64,000 bases of DNA from Liopterus haemorrhoidalis (taxonomy: Eukaryota; Arthropoda; Insecta; Coleoptera; Dytiscidae). Below are positions 55,382-64,000 of this stretch, in pieces; within the stretch, counting starts at the first letter, position 1, and each line of letters begins with the position of its first letter. The position numbers and the translations under genes were made by a program. The stretch spans positions 53,949,466 through 54,013,465 of the forward strand of contig OZ020611.1 in the NCBI GenBank assembly GCA_963971575.1. The letters are read 5' to 3'. The notes below the pieces were generated by a model, which was not told the DNA's origin, did not search any database, and saw only the letters and a list, made by a program, of their open reading frames with translations.

Positions 55382-55790
55382 CCCTTTACCGCATAATGTG
55401 CCATATATGGCACATACCGATTTTTATTTTTTATTTTACTTTTAAAACTGAATCAAAACGTTACTTCATGAATGTTCATATATGCCACATACACAGCAAT
55501 GGATCCTGCAGTATCTCAAGTAATGGACTGCAAAAGATTTGAGGATATCAAGCGGAATTTACACTTCAACGATAACTCTAAATTTATTGAAAAAAAACAA
55601 CTAGGGGATACGATCTTTTTTTTCAAAAATTCGAGGGCGACTGCTTTTAATCCCTAATGAAAAACACTTAGCAATTGACGAGCAAATAATACGGAATCAT
55701 TTTCTTTTGTAACATAATGTAGAATTATAATGTTCCATGTATGGCACAAACCCTAAATTATTATTTTAATTAACATTTTTTCCTAAAAAT
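55382..55790 (+). mobile_element. piggyBac-type MITE, copy 3, right end missing
   Basis: Starts CCCTTTACCGCATAATGTGC directly after TTAA (55378-55381). Includes the same transposase fragment (ATYTAMDPAVSQVMDCKRFE, frame 55472-55657). Homology with copy 1 ends around 55790 inside the right part, so the second terminal repeat is lost. Confidence 0.8.
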
Positions 55791-55794
55791 AAAA

Positions 55795-56395
55795 TCTAAA
55801 ATTGAAATGTCTTACTTCTTATTTACATCACAGCAAAATAAATAGATATAATAAATGAAAAAATATTTTGCAAATATTGTAATTTAGTTTGATTTTGATC
55901 ATTGAGACCTAAATACCAAAACTAGGAATTGAGAAACATTTAAAATGTAAACGATCTTGAAAACATCACATGTTACCAAAAATCCGATTACAAATTCATC
56001 TCATCCTTGAAGTATGTGCGGAATTTAAAATGACAAAAATTTAACTACAATGTTAATGACATCATTTAGTTACTAATCGAAGGTTAAATAATTAAATGAA
56101 CAAAATTTATATGATAATTACATATCTAACAAGTAGCATTCTAGTAAATTTACTGAACAGATTGATTTATGGAGCAGATTTGAGTTAAAATTTTTAAATG
56201 AAAATAAAAGTAATTTATTAGGACAAGATTTTTTCAAACTCGTAAAAAGAGTCATACTAGTGACTATTAAATTTTATGATCAGACATTAAATCAATTTGT
56301 TTTTAATTTGTTAGTAGGTTATTTAAGTAATAATTAGTTGTAAATTTTGGAATGTTAATTCGATGAATGATTACTTAACTCTTTAACTTTAGAAT
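55795..56395. other. AT-rich spacer, no gene seen
   Basis: No features recognised. Confidence 0.6.
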
Positions 56396-56399
56396 AGGC

Positions 56400-57240
56400 G
56401 TATTGAGTTATTTTTTACGGTTTTACAGGTATTCGGAACGCGTAGCTTAAACAAAGACACTAGTTCAGAGGAATTGTACATATTATTCATTATTTTATAC
56501 AATACTAGTACATCAGATAACGATCTACGGTCTTTTAATTTCAAGTTCGAGCACTGTTTTGTTATAATCAGTTAGTCAATTGTGATTTTTAAAGCAGATA
56601 TATTTTAGCGCTTTCTTTTGAATGTATTCAAGTTTGTTAACATATTTGTCATAGAGTGGATTCCATATAACAGAACAATAATTTAAATTACTAAAAACAA
56701 AAGAGTAATACAGAGATTTAATAGGCTGTGCAGAGCGGAAATCCTTAGTAGTTCGGCATCTGATAGACTGCGAATATTTCTGTAGATCCTCAAATCGTCG
56801 GCGAAGAGCTGGAACTGAACATCTTTGAATATTGGTGATACATCAATGATAAAGGGAAGAGGAGGTTGTACGGGTTGCGGACAGCAATGAAAACTAATCA
56901 AATCAGCTGACAAGTTTCGAATAAGATTACACTACAATCTATTGTCATACACTTATACTAATTATCCTATTGTAGCTCCGATGAAGAATAAAACTTATTC
57001 GAAACTTGTCAGCTGATTTGATTAGTTTTCATTGCTGTCCGCAACCCGTACAACCTCCTCTTCCATTAGTATCTACGGACACGACTACTCCACATTTATC
57101 ATTGATAAATAATAAGAAAAATAGCGGCCCAAGGTGGGACCCTTGTGCCAAACCTGAAGTGAGCTCTACAAAACTGGATGTGAATCCATTGATACTGACA
57201 GCCTGGGATCTGTTACTAATGTAGGATATAATCCACCTAA
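56400..57240 (-). pseudogene. LINE reverse transcriptase fragment, split by a foldback element
   Basis: On the minus strand the right part reads LTSGLAQGSHLGPLFFLLFI then NDKCG (RT motif with QG.H.GP), and beyond the foldback the left part reads VQFQLFADDLRIYRNIRSLS (catalytic FADD) followed by VLLYGIHSMTNMLTNLNTFK-like residues of the thumb region. Stops and a deletion downstream. A lineage distinct from the jockey at 1-3862, because it has FADD rather than YADD. Confidence 0.75.
56855..57064. mobile_element. Perfect foldback, 71-bp arms, 68-bp loop
   Basis: Left arm 56855-56925 and right arm 56994-57064 are exact reverse complements over all 71 bases, starting GGAAGAGGAGGTTGTACGGG. It separates two adjoining pieces of an RT gene, so it is an insertion. 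Transcribed RNA would form a 71-bp hairpin. No target duplication is visible. Perfect arms mean very recent insertion or gene conversion between arms. Confidence 0.88.
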
Positions 57241-57785
57241 GGGGTCACCGCGAATGCCGAGATTATTTTATTGTATAATGTACTAATATTTTTTATATTT
57301 TAATATGTCTTATTTTATTGTAAATTGTACTAATATTTTTTACAATTGATTTAATAAATTATTATTTTAAGGGAACTTTTATTTTAATAAATTATTTTTA
57401 AAAATAGGTTTATCGTATTGTATTTGTAGTTTATTTGTATAAATTATATTTTATTTTTTAGAATTTCTTTTATAAATATTTTTTTCAATTTATATATTAT
57501 TTCCTAAATCGAATTGTTTATTTATTAATTTATTTTAATAAATTATTTTTTAGTTACTTTTTATAAATTATTTTTAAAATAATTTAAAAAATAACTAAAA
57601 AGTAGTGAATAAATTTATAAGGATTAAAATACCCTAAAAATAAATAAATTATATAACTAAAATATTATAAATAAATCATTTATAGTAGAAATTCTAAAAA
57701 ATAAAATATTAATTTAATTTAATATATAAAATGTATTTTAAATTTTCTGTTTTAGGTGATTTTCTAGGTGACTTCAGTTCCACTT
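57241..57785. other. Very AT-rich low-complexity sequence
   Basis: Made largely of TTTATT/AATAAA words with palindromic stretches such as TAAATTATTTTTTAGTTACT and its inverse nearby (57538-57603). No gene. Confidence 0.6.
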
Positions 57786-59330
57786 CATTCGGTAAAAACT
57801 AGTTTATTTATTGTAATTCTTGTCACAGGGATTTGCGCTGGCCCGCCTGAGTTATTGGATTTTGGGATTCGGAGTCAATAGTACAATAACAGTCACTTGT
57901 AGATCGTCCTGGCCGGACATTGGGGTTCGGCACACATGAAACAGTGTGATTGTAGGAGCGAATGTCCAAGCCTGGAATGCTCTAGTTTGTGTCTATATCG
58001 AAGTCCGAGGTTCTTGGCTCTGTCAGTTGTCTCCTGTAGCATGTCGATTGTCAGAGTGCATTCTCCCTATTCCCTTAAAACAGGGGCGTCTACATCATGT
58101 GACGCTCCGGTGACCGATGATAACCTATTGCAGAAACTGTCTAATACCCTTTTCACACTAGATCTTTAAGATCGGATGTTTAAGTGAATGGATCTTTAAA
58201 CGCTAATGTGAAACCGTACGGCCTCGTCTAAACACGACCGATGTTTAAGACAGAGATCTGCGTCTTAAACTTCGCCCGCATTGCCAACTTAATTCCCATT
58301 ATAAAAAAATACTCCTTGAATTTGTGCTTCTCTTCTTTTATCTATGTTCAGCTGTTATCATTTTATATATCGAGGTTATGAGAAGATTATTTGCGTTATT
58401 ATTTAAATAAATATAAAAAATAAACTTCTCCTAACCTCGATATACAAAATAATGACAGAATAAATTCAAACGATATGAAATTATGTTGGCAATACATACT
58501 AGCTTTACATGGAGATTTCTTCTTCAAATTAAACATCAAGTGTGAAAGCAAACCGATATTAAACATCGATGAAGTTTAAGTTCAATCGTCTTAAAGATCT
58601 AGTGTGAAAAGGGTATAAGGCCTTGATTTGATGGTGCGAGCAGCTCCGTAAAAGGGGTTTCCAACGTCTCTAATGTTGTTGACACCACATTCATGGTACA
58701 TTCGGTCCATGCGCTCCATCTTGCTGGAAGAACATGGAAATGTTCTTCCTACTTCTTGCACACTGACTTATTCATGCTATTCATGACAGCTGCTCCGGGC
58801 CTGGAATGCTTTGTACTTTATGCAATTGTTTCCTGCGAATCCATATTCCACAATATCAATCTTCTAAGAGTCACTGCAAGTACTAAACGACAAGTATTAT
58901 TTCGTATTTGTTCTCCGCTTATAATTTTCATACTCAGTTTCCATTTACTTATTACTCATTCCAGCTAGTTTACTACATTCGGTAAAAACTAGTTTATTTA
59001 CTGTAATTCTTGTCACAGGGATTTGCGCTGGCCCGCCTGAGGTATTGGATTTTGGGTTTCGGAGTCAATGGTACAATAGCGGTCGCTTGTAGATCGTCCT
59101 GGCCGGACATTGGGGTTCGGCACATATGAAACAGTGTGAACAACATAAGAAACATGCGCTCCATCTTGCGGAAGAACATGGAAATGTTCTTCCTACTTCT
59201 TGCACACTGACTTATTCATGCTATTCATGACAGCTGCTCTGGGCCTGGAATGCTCTGAACTCGATCCAGTTGTTTCCTGCGAATCCATATTCCACAATAT
59301 CAATCTTCTAAGAGTCACTGCAAGTACTCA
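57786..59330 (+). repeat. Imperfect tandem duplication (A-x-B, A'-B')
   Basis: Segment A (about 57786-57943; GTAATTCTTGTCACAGGGAT, GCGCTGGCCCGCCTGAG, CCGGACATTGGGGTTCGGCA) recurs as A' at 58978-59139. Segment B (about 58708-58885; GGAAGAACATGGAAATGTTC, CTTATTCATGCTATTCATGA, CCACAATATCAATCTTCTAA) recurs as B' at 59156-59330. The middle part x, with a MITE, is absent from the second copy. Composition is less AT-rich than the surroundings, but no frame is shared in a way that indicates a gene. Confidence 0.85.
58147..58613. mobile_element. MITE with CCCTTTTCACACTAGATCTT ends, 467 bp, TA-flanked
   Basis: Ends CCCTTTTCACACTAGATCTT and AAGATCTAGTGTGAAAAGGG are inverted, flanked by TA. A second inverted repeat lies inside (ATATATCGAGGTTATGAGAA at about 58370 and CTTCTCCTAACCTCGATATA at about 58425). 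One more end of this family, without its partner, is at 62358-62452 (AGTGCGAAAGCAAACCGATG ... GTGAAAAGGGTTA). Confidence 0.85.
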
Positions 59331-59397
59331 ATATTCATACTCATATTCCATTGAGAAGAGCTTCACTTTTTCTGTTTGGGGAGGAACAAAAAATTAA

Positions 59398-59490
59398 GAT
59401 TTGACTTTCTAGAAGTGGGCAGGTGGCGGGTTTGCTAGAGGACTCTACTGCAAAGGTAAATACATTTTATATTTAGACACAGAAAATGTA
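59398..59490 (+). repeat. Single unit of the 160-bp repeat, separated from the main array
   Basis: TTTCTAGAAGTGGGCAGGTG + GCGGGTTTGC and GCAAAGGTAAATACATTTTA match the core of the units at 61440-62310. The 2 kb between this unit and the array holds a MITE, spacer and a hAT element. Confidence 0.75.
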
Positions 59491-59635
59491 AAGAGAATCC
59501 CGCTCAGCTAAAGTGGCGGGGAAGCGTTGTATTAAGCGTTGTGAAAATTGATACTCTATTTTGACGTTTCTATGTATTTTCCAAAAACATTACACAAAGT
59601 TACAAGAAAATAAATTATCTAAAAAAAAACATGTA

Positions 59636-59817
59636 TAATCTGTCTCAATTTGTAATACGAAACTAAATCTGGTTACTTTGGTAACTGTTGTGGTGTAAAC
59701 AGACTTTGCGTATCCGTGTGAACCAATACTATGATAATATTATAAATGTATTGTCAATATACAACATAAAAAATGAACTTTTCCTGTTAGTTCCGTATTA
59801 CAAAATGAGACAGATAA
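59636..59817. mobile_element. MITE, about 180 bp, TA-type
   Basis: Left ATCTGTCTCAATTTGTAATA and right TATTACAAAATGAGACAGAT are inverted, continuing through CGAAACTAA/TTAGTTCCG. Flanked by TA-rich sequence, so the exact duplication is ambiguous. Confidence 0.75.
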
Positions 59818-59819
59818 TA

Positions 59820-60571
59820 TTATAATTTGTTATTACAATTTTAAAATACAAATTTGATAATAAAATTTGAAAATAAAAGAAAAAATTATATAAAAGATAC
59901 TGTTATTGGACTTGAAATTAAAATCAATATTACCGGTATAAAAACGAAACATTGATACAAATTTATTACAACCTTTCTGAAAATATATTATGAGCACATA
60001 TATTAGGGTTCAAATATTTTAAACTAAAAGACAAATATATTGTTATAGTAAAGCAGACTTTAGTTGACAGATGACGGTTATTTAAAGCATATGGTTCAAT
60101 CGGAGAGAACTATATCAATAAAATTTCCATTTTTGAATAGAGCCATACCATTCGTTCACAGACAAAGCTAGAAATAGAGAAAGAGATACAATTTGTTTCA
60201 TTTGACAGGCCTGTCTTCCATCTAGTGGTGGGAGGTCTAAAGCGCGCGCGTGTATACAAAGGGACATACGTTGAAGTTACCATAATATAATGTAACAAAA
60301 AAGGACAAAAACTATGAATGTACGTTACAGTAAGAAGCAGACATACGTTCTTGACATCTTACATAAAACTGTGTGAAATAGATATACATTTCTTTATCGG
60401 TTCTCAATCGATCAATCTGTCAAGTAAAAGCTCCTTTACTATATGATATATATTTTAACAACTGACAAACACGTGCTTATACATATAATACACCCCCATT
60501 TTTTTAATATGGACATGTCCGGTTGTCCGACCAAAATCTGTTGTCTGCGCATTCCCTTTACATTTTGTATT
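59820..60571. other. AT-rich spacer
   Basis: A CGCGCGCG run at 60240-60250 stands out. No gene or element ends. Confidence 0.5.
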
Positions 60572-60579
60572 GTCTATAC

Positions 60580-61360
60580 CAGGGGTGGCCAAACTTTTAG
60601 ACGTTGGGGGCGAATTTTTTGGTGCAGGTGTCCTCGCGGGCGACTACGTTTTTTTAAAAGGTACTTACAAATTAGTGTTATTTTTAAGGATTTTTTAGGT
60701 ACTCACAATATATAGAGGAAAAAAAGAAAATTATTGTTTTACAATTTTATTAAAATAAATCAGGAGTTAATTTTTCAAAAAAAAAAAAAATACTCTAAAA
60801 AAAAAAACAAAAACAATGGAATTTTTTTAATTTGATGACACTTGATATTGAATAGTTTCGTCAAATTTGCCAAAATTTGCCTCGTATGAATTTAAACTAA
60901 ATCTTAAACACGATTACAAATGTAGATCCGATAATTGTGATCTGTTTAGTTTTTGCCGCATTCATGCAGGAAAGTGCTGATTCGCGTAAATATGTTCGCA
61001 TAAAAAAGGCATTGAAATATGAAACAACTCTCCAAATATTTGGATATTTATCCCTGCTTATTAATTTCCAGAAGCTCACATTTGAAGCCATTGATTTTAA
61101 ATGTACATCGCATTTAATATTAACTGAAATAATTCTTTTTAGCTGTTTTCTGCAGAAATAACTTGCTATTGAAATATTTTTAAAAAAATCTTGTAATTGC
61201 AGACAATAATTTTGAATTTTTATTTTATTATTATTTTTTTATCTAAGTAAGCTCTGAATTTATCACTATGATTTGTCAATGTTCAAGTCAGCTTTGCGGG
61301 CGACTTCCAGAGGCCTTGCGGTCGACCGGTCGACCGCGGTCGACGCTTTGGCCATCCCTG
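60580..61360 (-). mobile_element. hAT element, 781 bp, perfect 8-bp duplication
   Basis: Ends CAGGGGTGGCCAAAC and GTTTGGCCATCCCTG, flanks GTCTATAC on both sides (60572-60579, 61361-61368). Ends belong to the common CAGGGGTGGCCAA hAT type. Deleted copy with a transposase C-terminus on the minus strand. Next to the right end is an unusual GGTCGACCGGTCGACCGCGG + TCGACG run of GTCGAC palindromes. Confidence 0.93.
60897..61091 (-). pseudogene. hAT transposase C-terminal fragment
   Basis: Reads FWKLISRDKYPNIWRVVSYF, then MRTYLRESALSCMNAAKTKQ, fitting the hATC pattern (YP.LW......MFGSTYLCE..FS.MN..K.K.R). FGS and FS are altered, so it is decayed. Confidence 0.7.
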
Positions 61361-61379
61361 GTCTATACTTTCTATTTTG

Positions 61380-62310
61380 ATTGCTTTTATGTAATTTTGC
61401 ATTTTAATACGTTGTAATTGTTTCAGAATAGAAAAAATAAAATTATCAAGTTTGATTGGACTTTGCAGAAGTGGGCAGGTGGTGGGTTTGCCAGAGGACA
61501 CAACTTCAAAAGTAAAAACACTTTATAAACTTTTTATTTTGACTGCTTTCATGTAATTTTGTAATTTAATACATTGTAATTGTTTTAGAATTGAAGATAT
61601 AAAATTACCAAGTTAGATTGGACTTCCCAGAAGTGGGTAGTTGGCGGGTTTGACAGAGGACACTACTGCAAATGTTTACACACTTTATATATTTTCTAAA
61701 TTGATTTGTGTCATTTTGCATTTTAATGTTTTGTTATTGTTTCAGAATGGAAGAAATAAAATTCACAAGTTAGTTCAAACTTCCTAGAAGTGGGTAGGTG
61801 GCAGGTTTTCCAGGAGACATTATTGCAAAAGTAAATACACTTTCCACACTTTTTATTTTGACTGTTTTTATTGTATTTTACATTTTAAGGTATTGTAATT
61901 ATTTCAGAATAGAAGAAAAAAAATTCACAAATTAGATTGGACTTCCTAGAAGTGGGCAGGTAGTGGGTTTGCCAGGAGACTTTATTGTAAAGGTAAATAT
62001 ACTTTATAAACTTTTTATTTTGACTATTTTTATTGTATTTTACATTTTAATATATGGTAATTGTTTCAGAATGGAAAAAATATAATTAACAAGTTAGATC
62101 GGACTTCCTAGAAATGGGCAGGTGGTGGGTTTTCCAGGAGACACCATTGTTAAGGTAAATACACTTTTTATTTTGAATGTTTTTATTGTATTTTGCATTT
62201 TCATGTATTGTTATTGTTTTATAATGGAAGAGATAAAATTAACAAGTTAGATCGGACTTTCTAGAAGTGGGCAGGTGGCGGGTTTGCCGGGAGACACTAT
62301 TGCAAAGGTC
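61380..62310 (+). repeat. Tandem array of six ~160-bp units with splice-site-like borders
   Basis: The word GTGGGCAGG(T) occurs at 61471, 61633, 61790, 61952, 62114 (ATGGGCAGG) and 62267: spacings 162, 157, 162, 162 and 153. Each unit has a T-rich stretch ending TTGTTTCAG, then AATGGAAGAAATAAAATT, GGACTTCCTAGAAGTGGGCA, GGGTTTGCCAGGAGACA and AAAGGTAAATAC. TTTCAG and AAGGTAAAT are good acceptor and donor words. One frame across the core gives RSGQVVGLPGDFIVK-like peptides in most units but a TAG lies just before it, so I call it a repeat and not exons. Confidence 0.85.
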
Positions 62311-63750
62311 TGGCGGTAACTTAAGGACAAAATTACTGTAGCAGATGACAGCACTGGAGATTTAAACATCAAGTGCGAAAGCAAACCGATGTTAAACATC
62401 GGTGATCTTTAAGTTCACTCGTCTTAAAGTTCTAGAGTGAAAAGGGTTATTAGAGAGTATGAAAGAGAACTTGTACATTTGCCCTATACTGCATTCTAAC
62501 GTTTGAATGAACTATACTACTAAATGATAAAATGGAATTGATTTTGATATGGTTGCCCAAAAAATATTGTTTTTTGAACAAAAAAACTCATATAAATAAT
62601 TAGAGTATTACCTACTTAAAGTTTATGTAAAGTGATATTTTATTTGAATAATATTTATGCAATACATAATATCATATTTATATAATAATACTGAAAAAGT
62701 TATACAAACAGTAATAATAATTTGGTTATAATAAAATAATAACTTTCCGGTAGAAATCTATTTCAGAAACATTACATTAACGGAATTTTCATAACTGTAA
62801 CAAATATTAAATATATGAACGCAATATCAAGAACACAAATGAACTGATTATTATAATACTTAAATTACTCTCTATTAAATTAATTATTGTTATTTTGAAC
62901 ATAATATTTTGTATGTAACACTATTTAAATATTTAAAAGCAAAACAATAAAATGTTTGATTTCAAATTATAGAAAAGTTGCCGCATATAGTAGTTCCACC
63001 ATTTTCCACAACATAATGCCACTACATGCTTCAAGTAAAATTAATTTTAATGATAATTCAATAATTCAGTAAAATTTATTATTGGCACAGTATATGTCGC
63101 AACTGATATAAAAAATTTGTTCATACTTTTAAGTAATTTTTTATAAGAAAATAGTAATTTATTACAGTTTAAAAATATAGTTACAGGTTAGAGTTAACAG
63201 GTAGCGCTCGTATCGGCAATTAGTTTTTTGCTCAAATAAATGTTGCAACGTATTTTTTGTGTGTATATTGTAAAAATTGATGTTTATAATTAAAAATAAA
63301 ATACTCGTCATATGTGTTTTATGCATTTTATTGTGTTAAATTGGAATATAAATGGAATTATAAAAATACATGCCAACTGTCAGATGTCTATGTTGGCAAC
63401 ATTAATGTTTTTGACGAAGCGTTGGTCGATGGGTGTTTACTATTTGTGAGATTATGGGTAATTTCCCGAGATTCTTTACAATACAAAATTTGTATATATA
63501 ATTGTATTGCATGCAGTATTGTTGTATTTATATGTATGCTATTACCATTCTTTATTTTAAATGAATGTTTTTAGTATAGATAAACGTATTAATACATCAC
63601 GAAGCCATTTTGATAACGTAAATAAGTACAATAACAAAGATACCGGCAAAATATCAATAAATACAAATATATATTACAACTTATTTTGTTTTTAAAATAA
63701 AATAAATTATTGCGTTTTACTTTTAAATTAATATAAATGATTTTAATAGC
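62311..63750. other. AT-rich spacer with one orphan MITE end
   Basis: 62358-62452 matches the right end of the 58147-58613 MITE. The rest is strongly AT-rich. A frame at 63314-63574 is T-rich and unconvincing. Confidence 0.5.
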
Positions 63751-63765
63751 TAATTATTTATTTAG

Positions 63766-64000
63766 ATGACCCGGTTTTATCTGATATACGTTATTCTGAA
63801 GAAAGTAATGGACCAACTATTTACTACACTATTTTGGAAGATGGTGTGGAACATGGAGAAGGTGTCAATGTGCTGAATACAGAAAACGAGTTTCTAGGGG
63901 ATAATGTACTTTATCTATCATTTGAAAATGAACAAGATCAGGCTGTTATTGAACAAGATGAAGAAAATGAAGATAGTAATCTGCAAGAACCTCTTTTTCA
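63766..64000 (+). CDS. Possible internal exon of an acidic host protein, runs off the window
   Basis: After a T-rich stretch ending TTATTTAG (acceptor-like), a frame stays open for all 78 codons to the window edge: DDPVLSDIRYSEESNGPTIY, YTILEDGVEHGEGVNVLNTE, FLGDNVLYLSFENEQDQAVI, QDEENEDSNLQEPLF. Codon choice and base composition are clearly less AT-biased than the neighbours, and the peptide is strongly acidic. No ATG begins it in this frame; an exon start at 63766 with a split first codon is consistent. I do not recognise a domain. It may instead be part of another element's gene. Confidence 0.5.

Overview
This is an AT-rich, transposon-dense stretch of an arthropod nuclear genome, most likely an insect. 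The evidence is the element content: a jockey-type non-LTR retrotransposon, hAT, Tc1/mariner, pogo, piggyBac and ISL2EU-type DNA transposon remains, Helentron-associated (HINE/DINE-1-like) repeats with GTCT microsatellites, and tRNA-derived SINEs. I cannot name the species. There are no operons, rRNA genes, CRISPR arrays or viral genes that I can see. Almost every long reading frame is a transposon gene or its decayed remnant. The only candidate host coding sequence is a short open segment running off the right edge (63766-64000).

Layout. 1-3862 (minus): jockey element with an intact 899-residue endonuclease/RT frame and a gag frame lacking its start, abutting an older RT fragment. 4.6-10.8 kb: hAT-like MITE with a HINE inside, a second HINE split by a TTAA-flanked piggyBac MITE, a Tc1 N-terminus and a LINE 3' end. 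10848-15178: a 4.3-kb hAT-like element with exact 8-bp target duplications, carrying several other repeats. 15.3-24 kb: HINE, piggyBac remnant, a 1.9-kb repeat starting with a CCCGTGCTTCGC motif, a hAT remnant split by a mariner MITE itself split by a hAT MITE, and more MITEs. 24.3-27.1 kb: satellite of about 155-bp units interrupted by a TA-flanked element carrying a THAP finger on one strand and a SWIM finger on the other, and by a SINE. 28.4-32.3 kb: a second CCCGCTGCTTCGC-type repeat, then a hAT element with two further elements nested in it. 33.66-34.70 kb: long inverted repeat around a gene fragment of unknown family, which recurs at 41.7-42.1 kb. 35.7-41.2 kb: two LINE 3' ends, a small LTR-type element, a Tc1 MITE and a pogo/Tigger end. 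43.4-50.9 kb: HINE, nested hAT/PIF-like/mariner-like MITEs, and a 2.8-kb Tc1/IS630-type element whose transposase is split by a HINE. 51-55.8 kb: MITE, two SINEs, hAT MITE, HINE, mariner pseudogene, piggyBac MITE. 56.4-62.3 kb: RT fragment split by a perfect foldback, local duplications, MITEs, a hAT element and a 160-bp tandem repeat with splice-site-like sequence. The rest is featureless AT-rich DNA.

The elements do not form a pathway. They form layers whose order of arrival can be read from who interrupts whom. Many boundaries were fixed by reading terminal inverted repeats and target duplications directly; family names come from residue patterns recognised by eye, without database searches. 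Most transposases are broken, so the window looks like a graveyard, with the jockey ORF2 the youngest-looking coding unit.
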